Counted from the first letter of the stretch, positions 34,499-45,149 are shown. The stretch: DNA of 64,000 nucleotides from Roseomonas xinghualingensis (GCF_025791835.1 NZ_JAOXLP010000019.1:18172-82171); one strand, 5' to 3'. Notes: generated by a model from the sequence alone, not told the origin. Made by a program: numbers and translations.

Positions 34499-34690
34499 CG
34501 CCGTGTCCTTCCCGCAGGGTCAGGGGCGTCCATGCCGCTTCCGGGCGTTACCGGGCGCTTCTCCCGGCACTGCTTCGTGTCGGCACGCTGGTCTGGTTTA
34601 TGTATTTTTGCGCAGCTTGCAGGCGACGTCACCAATGGTGAGGCCGGCTGCCGCCGGAACATGACGAATTCCGGCGGGTGCGGCAGTGCT

Positions 34691-35515
34691 TCAGCCCCGA
34701 GGGGCCGCCCGCCTCATCCGCCCTCCCTCCGGCAGCGATGGGCGCCTGGCCCGGAGATTGCGGCGCTGGAGCCGAAGCAGGATGAGCCAGCACAGAAGCG
34801 CCCAGGCGGCGCCGATGGCCCAGCCGGCCAGCACATCGGTCGGCCAGTGGACGCCAAGATAGACCCGGCTCGCGCCGACAATAAGGCTCAGCAAGGTGGC
34901 CACCAGAAGGAGGTAGGCCTTGACCCGGCGCTCCGTCTGCACGCGGGCGAGCAAGGCGCCAAGCGTGAGATAGACGATCGCCGACAGCATCGCGTGCCCG
35001 CTGGGGAAGCTCTGGGTGTAGACCGAGGCGCCATGCGGCACGAGATCCGGCCGCGGCCGGTCGAAGCCCCATTTCAGGGCGTGGCTGAGAAGAAGGCCGG
35101 TGGCGACGGAGGCGAAGACCATCGCCGCTGCCTGCCGCTTGCCGGTCAGGAGCAGGAAGCCGAGGACGGCGAGAGTCATTGTCACGAGGATGCCGGTGCC
35201 GCCGAGTGCCGTGAAGTCACGCATGATTTCCTCGAACCATGGTGGCCCGATGGGATCGGAGGGATCCCCCGCGCTGCGGAGGGCAAGAAGCACATGCTCG
35301 TCGAAGGCCCGGGTGTCGCCTTCGATGACTTCGGCGGCGATGTTGGCGAAAACGAGCAAGGCCGCTGCGGTGAGTGCGATGGCGATGAGTGTCCACCGCT
35401 CCATGCGGGTCACCCGCGCCGGTAGGAGCCGGAGCCAGGCTGTTTTCCTTATCGCCGCGTCCTGGCCAGGCCCCCGCTGATACACCGTCTCTCTTACGGC
35501 ATCCTTGTCACTCAT
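34691..35515 (-). CDS. PAP2 family phosphatase
   Basis: Membrane phosphatase of the type 2 phosphatidic acid phosphatase superfamily, 274 aa, likely acting on lipid phosphates such as undecaprenyl pyrophosphate or phosphatidyl-glycerophosphate. All three motifs are visible: K148-WGFDRPRP, PSGH at 171-174, and SRVYLGVHWPTD at 216-227 with the catalytic His. Six hydrophobic helices. The basic C-terminal tail is rich in Arg. No operon partner. Confidence 0.9.
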   Translation of the reverse strand: MSDKDAVRETVYQRGPGQDAAIRKTAWLRLLPARVTRMERWTLIAIALTAAALLVFANIAAEVIEGDTRAFDEHVLLALRSAGDPSDPIGPPWFEEIMRDFTALGGTGILVTMTLAVLGFLLLTGKRQAAAMVFASVATGLLLSHALKWGFDRPRPDLVPHGASVYTQSFPSGHAMLSAIVYLTLGALLARVQTERRVKAYLLLVATLLSLIVGASRVYLGVHWPTDVLAGWAIGAAWALLCWLILLRLQRRNLRARRPSLPEGGRMRRAAPRG

Positions 35516-35654
35516 CTGGCCTGTGCTCCAGTCCGGGATCCGGGGAAGGGCTCCGCCGCCCCGTCACTGGCCGGCTTGCGGAAGGCCCAGGCCGCCGTTT
35601 CTAACACCCCGCCGCCCGCAAGGTTTGCGGCCGGAGGCCCAGCCTACCGAACCG

Positions 35655-36395
35655 TCAGCCGCGCAGCATGAGGTTACCGCCCAGAAGAAGGAGGCCGAGG
35701 AAGAAGATGCGGCGGAACAACTCGGGCTGGATTTTCCTCCGCACCCATCCACCAACCAGCATGCCGGCCAGGGCAGGGAAGAGCGCCAGGAGCGAGGTCG
35801 AGGCGGAGGCGGCCCCAAATGCTCCGCCGCTCGCGAGGATGGCCGCCAGGGAGAGGGTGGAGACCGTAAAGGACAGGCCGAGCGCCTGCACGAGATCGTC
35901 ACGCCCGAGATTCAGCGCCTGCAGATAGGGGACTGCGGGCAGGACGAAGACACCTGTCGCAGCAGTGACGAAGCCGGTGGCGATGCCCATCAGCGGGCCC
36001 AGCCACAACTCCCCTGTCGGGGAGACACGCGGTAGCTTCAAAGGTGACAGGCCGAGCGCGCCATAGAGCAGGAGGGCCGCGCCAAGCGCCATCGTGGCAC
36101 TTGCGGCGCTGGATCCGGTCAGCGTGCCGGCGCCCAGGGCGAGGGTGCCGGCGCAGACGCCGGCCATCATCGGCCAGAGCCGTCGCAGCAGGGGCATCAG
36201 GGCCGAGCCCCCCACTATCTGCCAGATATTCGTCACCAGCGACGGCACGACCATCATTGCCGCGGCCCCGGCGGGCGGCATGACAAGGCTCAGCAGGCCG
36301 ACGCCGATGGTGGGCAGCCCCAGCCCGGTCACACCTTTCACGAAACCGGCCAGGGTGAAAGTGGCCGCGATGGCGGCGATCAGCGTGGCGTCCAT
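35655..36395 (-). CDS. TauE/SafE family membrane permease
   Basis: Sulfite-exporter TauE/SafE family protein, about 246 aa, eight hydrophobic helices. GFVKGVTGLGLPTIGVGLLS near the N-terminus and GIATGFVTAATGVFVLPAVP in the second half are the two repeat signatures. Start 36395 was preferred over 36422 because of a GGGG site and a normal N-terminus. Substrate may be sulfite, an organosulfonate or another anion. Divergent from an ArsR-type regulator 115 bp away, which may control it. Confidence 0.85.
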   Translation of the reverse strand: MDATLIAAIAATFTLAGFVKGVTGLGLPTIGVGLLSLVMPPAGAAAMMVVPSLVTNIWQIVGGSALMPLLRRLWPMMAGVCAGTLALGAGTLTGSSAASATMALGAALLLYGALGLSPLKLPRVSPTGELWLGPLMGIATGFVTAATGVFVLPAVPYLQALNLGRDDLVQALGLSFTVSTLSLAAILASGGAFGAASASTSLLALFPALAGMLVGGWVRRKIQPELFRRIFFLGLLLLGGNLMLRG

Positions 36396-36510
36396 GGAAA
36401 TCCCCGTGCTCTGCCCGATCATTCTTGGCCAGGCCGGTCACGCGATGCTTCGGCGGGGGCCGTAGCATGCCCGCAACCCGCAGAGTACGCAGGAGCTGGA
36501 GGAGACGCCC

Positions 36511-37203
36511 ATGGTCAGTACCGCCGCCCTGGGCGATCCCGCCCGGCTGAACATGCTCGCCGCGCTGATGGATGGCCGGGCCCTGACGGCAGGGGAACTT
36601 GCCGGGATCGCGGGCGTGGCGCCTACCACGGCCAGTGGCCATCTGGCGCGGTTGCTGGAAGCTGGGCTGCTGGCGATGGAGCGGCAGGGCCGCCACCGCT
36701 ACCACCGCTTGGCCTCGCCGGAAGTGGCGCGGGTACTGGAGGGGCTGATGGCGCTTTCGGCCGAGCGGAGCCGGACGCCGCCGCGCGCGCTGCGTACAGG
36801 CCCGCGTGACATGGCGCTGCGCGAGGCCCGCACCTGCTACGACCATCTCGCCGGGCGGCTGGCGGTCGGCATGGCCGATGCGATGGTAGTGCGCGGCCAT
36901 CTGGATCTCTCACCCGATGGCGGGGCGCTGACGGAGGCGGGCGCGTCCTTCCTGGAACGCCTGGGCGTCGTGCTGCCTGTCGCCCGTGGCCGCCCCTTCT
37001 GCCGCCCTTGCCTGGACTGGAGCGAAAGGCGTTCGCATCTGGCCGGCGCACTGGGGGCGGCGCTGTGCCGGCGCTGCCTGGATCTCGGCTGGATGCGGCG
37101 AGTACCGAATTCCCGTGCACTGAGCGTGACCCCCGCCGGCTGGCGGGGGCTGCGCGAGAGCTTCGGCCTGGATCAGCCGCTGACGAAATCGGCGGCGCGG
37201 TAG
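36511..37203 (+). CDS. ArsR family transcriptional regulator with C-terminal Cys pairs
   Basis: 230-aa regulator. The winged helix is at residues 5-70: LGDPARLNMLAALMDGRALT, AGIAGVAPTTASGHLARLLE (recognition helix) and the RQGRHRYHRLA wing. A longer C-terminal domain has ARTCYDHLAGRLAVGMADAM and two C-x2-C pairs, C164/C167 and C186/C189, around CLDWSERRSHLAG. The latter motif recurs in a known ArsR subgroup (recollection). The Cys may sense metal or redox state (inference). Ribosome site GGAGGAG. Divergent from TauE. Overlaps serB tail-to-tail by 31 bp. Confidence 0.85.
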   Translation: MVSTAALGDPARLNMLAALMDGRALTAGELAGIAGVAPTTASGHLARLLEAGLLAMERQGRHRYHRLASPEVARVLEGLMALSAERSRTPPRALRTGPRDMALREARTCYDHLAGRLAVGMADAMVVRGHLDLSPDGGALTEAGASFLERLGVVLPVARGRPFCRPCLDWSERRSHLAGALGAALCRRCLDLGWMRRVPNSRALSVTPAGWRGLRESFGLDQPLTKSAAR

Positions 37204-38066
37204 CCCTGGATGAAGAGCAGAGCGCGCAGGTCGGTGAAATCCACCCGCGCGCGCGCCGCGCCCGCCACAACGGGCTTGGCGTGGTAGGCCACGCCCATCC
37301 CGGCCGCACCAATCATCGCCAGATCGTTCGCGCCATCGCCGACCGCCATGGTGGCGGACATGGGAAGCCCCTTCTCGGCCGCGAGATGGGTGAGGGTGGC
37401 AAGCTTGGCCTCGCGGTCGAAGATCGGCTCGGCCACTGTGCCGGCCAGCACCTTGCCGTCATCCAGCAGCGTGTTGGAATGGTGGCTCTGGAAGCCGCAG
37501 AGCTCGGCCACGCGGCCAGTGAAGAAGGTGAAGCCGCCTGAGGCAAGCGCGCAATGTGCGCCATTCGCGGCCATGGTCCGCACCAGCTCCCGCGCGCCGG
37601 GCATCAGCTCGGTACCCTTCCATGTCGCTTCCAGCGCATCCAGGGAGAGGCCCTTCAGCATTGCCACGCGCTCACGCAGGGCCGCGGCAAAATCCAGCTC
37701 GCCATTCATGCTGCGGCGAGTAATCTCGGCCACGCGCTCCTTCAGCCCGGCATAGGCGGCCAGCTCGTCCAACGTCTCGGAAGTGACGATGGTACTGTCC
37801 ATATCAGCGATCAGCAGGGACTTGCGGCGCCCCTCGGCGGGCTGGGCGATGGCATCCATCTGCTCCGCGGGCAGGGCTGCGCGGACAGCGGCCACGGCCT
37901 GATCGGGGTCAAGGCCCGCAAAGGGGAGGTCCACCGCCTCCGCCTCGGCCAGCCAGCCCGGCGTGCCGAGATCGGCGCCGAGAGAGGAAAGCGCCTCCCG
38001 CGTACGGGCGAGGATACCAGGCTGCAGGCGGCCCGGGGGTGCGATCAAGGTGAGGACATGCGACAT
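37173..38066 (-). CDS. serB: Phosphoserine phosphatase
   Basis: HAD-family phosphatase producing L-serine, 297 aa, cytoplasmic. An N-terminal regulatory half (residues 1-80) precedes the HAD core. The nucleophile motif is IADMDSTIV (D88 and D90). Motif II is CALASGGFTFF, and the Lys and metal motifs are in DREAKLATL and AVGDGANDLAMI. NTLLDDGKVLAGTV is a SerB signature. Divergent from miaA with 11 bp between the starts, so promoters overlap. Confidence 0.93.
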   Translation of the reverse strand: MSHVLTLIAPPGRLQPGILARTREALSSLGADLGTPGWLAEAEAVDLPFAGLDPDQAVAAVRAALPAEQMDAIAQPAEGRRKSLLIADMDSTIVTSETLDELAAYAGLKERVAEITRRSMNGELDFAAALRERVAMLKGLSLDALEATWKGTELMPGARELVRTMAANGAHCALASGGFTFFTGRVAELCGFQSHHSNTLLDDGKVLAGTVAEPIFDREAKLATLTHLAAEKGLPMSATMAVGDGANDLAMIGAAGMGVAYHAKPVVAGAARARVDFTDLRALLFIQGYRAADFVSG

Positions 38067-38077
38067 GGGCGCCGTAC

Positions 38078-39073
38078 ATGCCCCCGGACCCCCTCATGGA
38101 GCAATCGACGAAAACGCCACCGCCCGCCCTGCTGATCGCCGGGCCGACCGCCAGCGGCAAATCGGCCCTGGCCCTGATCCTGGCCCGGCTGCTCGGCGGC
38201 GTGGTGATCAATGCCGACTCCATGCAGGTATACCGGGAACTGCGGGTGCTGACCGCGCGCCCCTCCCCGGAGGAGGAGGCGATGGCGCCGCATGACCTCT
38301 ATGGCGTGATCCCTGCCGCGCGGGCCGCCTCCGTCGCCTGGTGGCGCGAGGCGGCGATCGATTCGATGGCCCGCGCTACGGCGGCGGGGCGCCTGCCCAT
38401 CCTTTGCGGCGGGACCGGGCTGTATTTCCGCTCTCTCACCGAGGGGCTTTCGGAGCTTCCCCCAATCCCACCCGCGGCACGGGAGGAGGCGCGGCGGCTG
38501 CTGGTCGATGAGGGGCCCGCCGCCCTTCATGCTCGCCTTGCCGCCGCCGATCCACGCAGCGCCGCACGGCTTCGGCCCAGCGACAGCCAGCGCCTTGCCC
38601 GCGCCTGGGAGGTGTGGCGCGGGACGGGAAGGGGACTCGCTGACTGGCAGGAAGACGCTCCCAGCACGGGGCCCGCGCCCTATGCCTTCCGCGCCATCCG
38701 GATCGACCCGCCACGCGATGCGCTGCGCGCCGCCATTGCCGCCCGTTGGGAAGGAATGCTGCATGCCGGCGCCATGGGGGAGGTGCGCGCCTTGCTGGAG
38801 CAGCATCTGGATCCCGCCCTGCCGGCCATGCGAGCCCATGGGGTGCCGGAGCTTTCGGCAGTCCTTCGCGGGCAAATGCAAATAGCGGAGGCCGGGCGCC
38901 GTGCCTGTCTCGCAACGGGCCAGTACACCAAGCGGCAGGCTACTTGGTTCCGCCACCATGAACTGGCCGCCCCGAGCGCGACGCATATCATCAATGCGCG
39001 AATTGATGGTCTTGAGCAATTTTCGGAAAGTGACTTTGGGCAAATCTTATCATTTCTGAAAATGTCGCATTGA
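38078..39073 (+). CDS. miaA: tRNA dimethylallyltransferase
   Basis: Prenylates A37 of tRNAs reading UNN codons, 331 aa. The P-loop LLIAGPTASGKSALALILAR is near the N-terminus; VINADSMQVYRELRVLTARP is the catalytic Asp-Ser-Gln block. ILCGGTGLYFRSLTEGLSEL and the C-terminal TGQYTKRQATWFRHH complete the family signature. Start 38078 or ATG 38096. Followed 61 bp later by the ilv operon. Confidence 0.95.
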   Translation: MPPDPLMEQSTKTPPPALLIAGPTASGKSALALILARLLGGVVINADSMQVYRELRVLTARPSPEEEAMAPHDLYGVIPAARAASVAWWREAAIDSMARATAAGRLPILCGGTGLYFRSLTEGLSELPPIPPAAREEARRLLVDEGPAALHARLAAADPRSAARLRPSDSQRLARAWEVWRGTGRGLADWQEDAPSTGPAPYAFRAIRIDPPRDALRAAIAARWEGMLHAGAMGEVRALLEQHLDPALPAMRAHGVPELSAVLRGQMQIAEAGRRACLATGQYTKRQATWFRHHELAAPSATHIINARIDGLEQFSESDFGQILSFLKMSH

Positions 39074-39134
39074 CGCACCTGCACACGCCCCCTAGACCAC
39101 CGGCTCGCGAAACTTTCCCCGAGGAAAAGCCGCA

Positions 39135-40928
39135 ATGTCCGCCAACGCCCCGGCCCAGACCGATACCGCCACCCTGACGGGTGCGGAGATCGTCCTCCGT
39201 GCGCTGAAGGAGCAGGGCGTAGAGGTCATCTTCGGCTATCCGGGGGGCGCGGTCCTTCCGATCTATGACGCGCTCTTCCAGCAGAATGCCATCCGCCATG
39301 TGCTGGTGCGGCACGAGCAGGCGGCGGTGCATGCCGCCGAGGGCTATGCCCGCTCCACAGGCAAGGTGGGCTGCGTGCTGGTCACCTCGGGCCCCGGCGC
39401 CACCAATGCGGTGACCGGCCTGCTGGACGCGCTGATGGATTCCGTGCCGCTGGTCTGCCTGACCGGTCAGGTTCCGACGCATCTGATCGGCAACGACGCC
39501 TTCCAGGAGGCGGATACGACCGGCATCACCCGTCCGGCGACCAAGCATAACTATCTGGTCAAAAAGATCGGCGATCTGGCACGCACGGTGCATGACGCCT
39601 TCTATGTTGCACGTTCCGGCCGCCCCGGCCCGGTGGTGATCGACCTGCCGAAGGACATCCTGCTGGCGAAGGGTGGCTACGAGGAGGCTCCGAAGGAGGA
39701 GCACCGCTCCTACCGTCCCCAGACCCGCCCGGATGCCGACCAGATCCGCAAGGCCATGGCGCTGCTGAAGGGCGCGCGCCGCCCGGTGGTCTATGCCGGT
39801 GGCGGCGTTATCAATGCCGGTCCTGAGGCGAGCGAACTGCTGGCGAAATTCGTCCGCATGGCGAACATGCCTTGCACCAACACGCTGATGGGCCTCGGCG
39901 TCTTCCCGGCAAGCGATCCGCGCTTCATCGGCATGCTGGGCATGCACGGCACGGTCGAGGCTAATCTCGCCATGCATGGCTGCGACGTGATGTTCAACAT
40001 CGGGGCCCGCTTCGACGACCGGGTGACGGGGCGCCTGAACGCCTTCTCGCCGCATTCCAAGAAGATCCACGCCGATATCGATCCGTCCAACATCAACAAG
40101 AACGTCAAGGTGGACGTGCCCGTGGTGGGTGATGCCGCCGAGGTGCTGCGCGCGCTGATCGAGGCCTGGGAGGCGGACAGCGCCGAGCAGGACCGCGAGG
40201 CTGTGGCCGCCTGGTGGCGCGAGATCGACGAGTGGCGCGGCCGCAATTGCCTGCGCTATGAGCAGAGCGGCAGCATCATCAAGCCGCAGCACGCGGTGAA
40301 GCGCCTCTACGAGATCACGCGCGAGACCGGGCGCGACACCTTCATCACCACCGAAGTGGGGCAGCACCAGATGTGGGCCGCCCAGTATTTCGGCTTCGAG
40401 AAGCCGAACCGCTGGATGACCTCCGGTGGCCTCGGTACCATGGGCTATGGCCTGCCGGCCGCGACGGGCGTGCAGATCGCCCATCCGGACGCGCTGGTGA
40501 TCGATATCGCCGGCGAGGCCTCGATCCTGATGAACATCCAGGAGATGGGCACGCTGGCGCAGTACCGCCTGCCGGTGAAGGTCTTCATCCTGAACAACGA
40601 ATACATGGGCATGGTGCGCCAGTGGCAGGAGCTGCTGCATGGCTCCCGCTATTCCGAGAGCTACTCGGCGGCGCTGCCCGATTTCGTGAAGCTGGCGGAG
40701 AGCTTCCATGCGCGCGGGCTCCGCGCGACGGATGCGAGCCACCTCGACGAGGTGATCCGCGAGATGATCGCCCATCCTGGCCCGGTGATCGCAGATATCT
40801 GTGTGGACCAGAAGGAGAATGTCTTCCCGATGATCCCGTCCGGCGCCGCCCATAACGAGATGATCCTGGGCCCTGGCCAGCAGGGTGGCGTTGCGGGCGT
40901 CACCGATGAAGGCAAGGTTCTGGTCTGA
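39135..40928 (+). CDS. ilvB: Acetolactate synthase large subunit
   Basis: Thiamine-diphosphate enzyme condensing pyruvate with pyruvate or 2-ketobutyrate, the first step to valine, leucine and isoleucine; 597 aa. VIFGYPGGAVLPIYDAL and RHEQAAVHAAEGYARSTGKV (Glu activating ThDP) open the PYR domain. FAD-domain blocks follow. The PP domain has IDIAGEASILMNIQEMGTLA and VFILNNEYMGMVRQWQ (metal and ThDP site). AxxMG-type TSGGLGTMGYGLPAATG is present. The small subunit follows at 11 bp. Confidence 0.96.
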   Translation: MSANAPAQTDTATLTGAEIVLRALKEQGVEVIFGYPGGAVLPIYDALFQQNAIRHVLVRHEQAAVHAAEGYARSTGKVGCVLVTSGPGATNAVTGLLDALMDSVPLVCLTGQVPTHLIGNDAFQEADTTGITRPATKHNYLVKKIGDLARTVHDAFYVARSGRPGPVVIDLPKDILLAKGGYEEAPKEEHRSYRPQTRPDADQIRKAMALLKGARRPVVYAGGGVINAGPEASELLAKFVRMANMPCTNTLMGLGVFPASDPRFIGMLGMHGTVEANLAMHGCDVMFNIGARFDDRVTGRLNAFSPHSKKIHADIDPSNINKNVKVDVPVVGDAAEVLRALIEAWEADSAEQDREAVAAWWREIDEWRGRNCLRYEQSGSIIKPQHAVKRLYEITRETGRDTFITTEVGQHQMWAAQYFGFEKPNRWMTSGGLGTMGYGLPAATGVQIAHPDALVIDIAGEASILMNIQEMGTLAQYRLPVKVFILNNEYMGMVRQWQELLHGSRYSESYSAALPDFVKLAESFHARGLRATDASHLDEVIREMIAHPGPVIADICVDQKENVFPMIPSGAAHNEMILGPGQQGGVAGVTDEGKVLV

Positions 40929-40939
40929 GGCGCGAGAGA

Positions 40940-42503
<1,564 letters not shown>

Positions 42504-42522
42504 TCTTTCCGACAGGGTCATC

Positions 42523-42548
42523 GGGGCATCCGCCGTGGTGGATGCCCC
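42523..42548 (+). terminator. Hairpin after ilvBNC
   Basis: GGGGCATCC (42523-42531) pairs perfectly with GGATGCCCC (42540-42548) over an 8-nt loop, 19 bp after the ilvC stop. No immediate T-run. Confidence 0.55.
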
Positions 42549-42641
42549 CGCCTCGGCTTCATGCAGACTGCACTAATTTTTCGACGCCGCATTTAATTCG
42601 AAACCAAGTCGATTTATAGGTCTCCCGTCAATGGTGGGGAG

Positions 42642-43205
42642 ATGCCGGGCATGCTGCGACGATATGCGATCCTGGCTGGTCTTGTGCTTTGGAGCAGTGC
42701 CGGGACGGTTCAGGCCCAGACCCAGGTGCTGGAGCGCAGCGGCGACTGGCGGGCCTACGGCGGAGACGCGAACGACGGCACGGCGGTTTGTGGCATGGCC
42801 ACCGACTTCCGCGGCCGCGAAGTGCATATCAAGTCTTTCGCCGGGCGCCGGCACCTTACCATCCAGATATTCAAGAATGGCTGGCGGATTCCCGCCCGGC
42901 AGCAGGTTCCGATCCGCTATTCCATCGGGCGTTCCTCCTGGGGGGTGCAGGCGACCGGCAATGGGCGGAAAGTGGAGTGGGTGGTGCGTTCCGACGCGAT
43001 GCCCGATTTCGAACGGGCCCTCCGGACCGGGCATGAGATGCACGTGGAGTTCCGGCGGGGCGATGAAGAGGATTGGCGCGTTAGCCTCAACGGTCTGAAC
43101 GGGGTTGTCGATTCACTGCTCCGTTGCATGGACCGGATGGAGAACCACCAGCGCCGTCATGGGCCGCCCCCGTCCCATCCGGGGCGCTCCACGCAGCCTT
43201 TCTGA
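42642..43205 (+). CDS. Secreted hypothetical protein, IalB-like
   Basis: 187-aa exported protein with signal peptide (RRYAILAGLVLWSSAGTV, cleavage near QAQTQ). The core DWRAYGGDANDGTAVCGMAT, VHIKSFAGRRHLTIQIFKNG and VDSLLRCMDRM with two Cys suggests one disulfide and a beta-sandwich. It resembles widespread alphaproteobacterial periplasmic proteins related to the invasion-associated locus B group (tentative). ATG 42642 or 42651. Function unknown. Not part of the ilv operon, since a hairpin intervenes. Confidence 0.6.
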   Translation: MPGMLRRYAILAGLVLWSSAGTVQAQTQVLERSGDWRAYGGDANDGTAVCGMATDFRGREVHIKSFAGRRHLTIQIFKNGWRIPARQQVPIRYSIGRSSWGVQATGNGRKVEWVVRSDAMPDFERALRTGHEMHVEFRRGDEEDWRVSLNGLNGVVDSLLRCMDRMENHQRRHGPPPSHPGRSTQPF

Positions 43206-43297
43206 TCAGCCGGGACGGGGCGTTGTATGGCGGGGAGACGGGGCAGGCGAGGATTCCGCCTTGCCACACCACCGTATCGAGGTTAGCGTCCGGCCCC

Positions 43298-43417
43298 ATG
43301 CAGGCGACCCCCGCCCGTAACGCGCCTTTCTGCACCGGCCTTGTGGTCGCTCTCACGGCGCGTCCGGCTGTCGCCCTCCTTCCGCTTCTTCTTCGACTTC
43401 GCCGCCCCTGGGCGTGA
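43298..43417 (+). CDS. leuL: Leucine-rich leader peptide of the leuA attenuator
   Basis: 39-codon ORF ending 93 bp before leuA. Residues 27-34 read LLPLLLRL: six Leu in eight codons, five of them CTT, a codon seldom used for Leu in the neighbouring genes (which favour CTG and CTC). Four Arg codons lie among or just after them. Mutually exclusive hairpins follow. This matches leucine-responsive ribosome-mediated attenuation described in proteobacteria. The larger in-frame ORF from 43124 is not needed. Confidence 0.65.
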   Translation: MQATPARNAPFCTGLVVALTARPAVALLPLLLRLRRPWA

Positions 43418-43470
43418 CGCACGGCTGACTGCCGGCATCGCTCAGGGGGTTCCCCCGGGTCTTGCACCCG
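43403..43470 (+). promoter_or_regulatory. Candidate attenuator hairpins upstream of leuA
   Basis: CGCCC-CC-T-GGGCG pairing lies at the end of the leader (43403-43414). GGGGG/CCCCC is at 43445-43456 and CGGGT/ACCCG at 43456-43470. The CCCC run of the first can pair with GGGGG of the second, giving alternative folds. No long T-run follows, so whether the stop acts on transcription or translation is open. Confidence 0.45.
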
Positions 43471-43510
43471 CCTGCCACCACTCGGAACACGGCTTTTGAA
43501 GGAGGGCACG

Positions 43511-45097
43511 ATGCCCCAGAACCACCCCAGCTTTGGCCAGATCGCGGACGACCGCGTCATCATCTTCGACACCACGCTGCGCGATGGTGAGCAGTCCCCT
43601 GGCTTCTCCATGAACCTGCAGGAGAAGCTGCGCATGGCGGAAAGCCTGGCTGAGCTGGGTGCCGATGTGCTGGAGGCCGGCTTCCCTATTGCCAGCCCGG
43701 GCGACTTCGAGAGCGTCCGCTCCATTGCTGAGCGTTTCGCCAAGGACGGCCCGGTGATCTGTGGTCTGGCACGCTCTGCCGATGCGGACATCCTGCGCGC
43801 CGCCGAGGCCATCAAGCCGGCTGCGCGCGGCCGCATACATACCTTCATCTCGACCAGCGACCTGCATATGCGGGTGAAGCTGCGCATGTCCAACGAGGAT
43901 GTGCTGGCTGCCGTGGTCCGCAGCGTGACTCTGGCCCGCCAGCACACGGATGATGTGGAGTGGTCCGCCGAGGATGGCAGCCGCACCGATCCGGATTTCC
44001 TGTGCCGCTGCGTCGAGGCCGCCATCAAGGCAGGCGCCACCACCATCAATGTCCCGGATACGGTCGGCTATGCCTTGCCGGAGGATATGACCCGCATCTT
44101 CACCATGCTGCGGGAGCGGGTGCCCGGCGCGGATGGGGTCATCTTCTCCACCCATAACCATGACGACCTGGGATTGGCCGTCGCGAACACCATCGCTGCC
44201 ATCCAGGCTGGCGCCCGCCAGGTGGAGTGCACCATCAACGGCATCGGCGAACGCGCCGGCAACGCCTCGCTTGAAGAGGTGGCCATGGCCCTGCGTACGC
44301 GCGGCAATGCCATCGCACGCAAGACGGGGATCCACACCCCGAACATCCTGAAGACCTCGCGCCTTCTGGCGACGATCACCGGCTTCGACGTGCAGCCCAA
44401 CAAGGCGATTGTTGGGCGCAACGCCTTCGCGCACGAATCCGGAATCCATCAGGACGGCGTGCTGAAGGACGCCTCCACCTATGAGATCATGACGCCGGAG
44501 TCGGTGGGTTGGACCACCAACTCCCTGGTGCTGGGCAAGCATTCGGGCCGCGCGGCTTTCCGCGACAAGCTGAAGGCCCTGGGCTACGAACTGGGTGATA
44601 ACTCCCTGAACGACGCCTTCAGGCGCTTCAAGGACCTCGCTGACCGCAAGAAGGTCGTCTACGACGAGGACGTGATGGCGCTGGTGGATGATGAGGTGGT
44701 CCGCCAGCATGACCGGGTGAAGCTGGCGGCGCTGACCGTCACCTCCGGCCTGCACACCCGCCCGATGGCGACTCTGAAGCTTGAGATCGATGGTGAGGAG
44801 CGGGAGGGCGTGGCCGTCGGCGACGGTGCCGTCGATGCCACTTTCAACGCCATCCGCGCTGCCTTCCCGCATGAAGTGGCCCTGAAGCTCTATGCTGTGC
44901 AGTCGGTCACGGGCGGTACCGATGCCCAGGCGCGGGTGACCGTGCGCTTCGAGGAGAATGGCAAGCTGGTGGACGGGCAGGGGGCGGATACCGACACCAT
45001 CGTCGCCTCGGCCCGAGCCTATGTTCACGCCCTGAACAAGCTGCTGGTCAAGCGCGAGCGCACCGCCCCGGCGGAGATGGCGGCTCCGGCGGCCTGA
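43511..45097 (+). CDS. leuA: 2-isopropylmalate synthase
   Basis: First committed enzyme of leucine synthesis, condensing acetyl-CoA with 2-oxoisovalerate; 528 aa, the bacterial form I length. The TIM barrel opens with FDTTLRDGEQSPGFSMNLQE (residues 19-38), with metal ligands in STHNHDDLGLAVAN and AFAHESGIHQDGVLKD. The C-terminal regulatory domain for leucine feedback spans about residues 390-515. ATG 43511 follows AAGGAGGG, a near-perfect ribosome site. Probably controlled by the leader peptide upstream. Confidence 0.96.
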   Translation: MPQNHPSFGQIADDRVIIFDTTLRDGEQSPGFSMNLQEKLRMAESLAELGADVLEAGFPIASPGDFESVRSIAERFAKDGPVICGLARSADADILRAAEAIKPAARGRIHTFISTSDLHMRVKLRMSNEDVLAAVVRSVTLARQHTDDVEWSAEDGSRTDPDFLCRCVEAAIKAGATTINVPDTVGYALPEDMTRIFTMLRERVPGADGVIFSTHNHDDLGLAVANTIAAIQAGARQVECTINGIGERAGNASLEEVAMALRTRGNAIARKTGIHTPNILKTSRLLATITGFDVQPNKAIVGRNAFAHESGIHQDGVLKDASTYEIMTPESVGWTTNSLVLGKHSGRAAFRDKLKALGYELGDNSLNDAFRRFKDLADRKKVVYDEDVMALVDDEVVRQHDRVKLAALTVTSGLHTRPMATLKLEIDGEEREGVAVGDGAVDATFNAIRAAFPHEVALKLYAVQSVTGGTDAQARVTVRFEENGKLVDGQGADTDTIVASARAYVHALNKLLVKRERTAPAEMAAPAA

Positions 45098-45110
45098 ACT
45101 CCAAAAGGAA

Positions 45111-45129
45111 GGGCGGCCAGGCCGCCCTT
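45111..45129 (+). terminator. Rho-independent terminator of leuA
   Basis: GGGCGGC (45111-45117), 3-nt loop, GCCGCCC (45121-45127), followed by TTTT. It lies 13 bp after the leuA stop. Confidence 0.85.
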
Positions 45130-45149
45130 TTGCTCTCCACAAATGACGA

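Noticed and set aside
40505..40530. GEAS instead of GDGS at the ThDP metal site of IlvB
   Set aside because: Alphaproteobacterial acetolactate synthases often read GEAS; not a defect.
38991..40853. 620-codon open frame opposite ilvB
   Set aside because: Antisense shadow of ilvB; no ribosome site or family feature.
43124..43417. 97-aa ORF ending upstream of leuA
   Set aside because: Only its last 39 codons, with their own ATG, make sense as a leucine leader peptide; the first part overlaps the preceding gene.
43442..45142. 566-codon open frame opposite leuA
   Set aside because: Antisense shadow of leuA, with the composition of a reversed coding strand.
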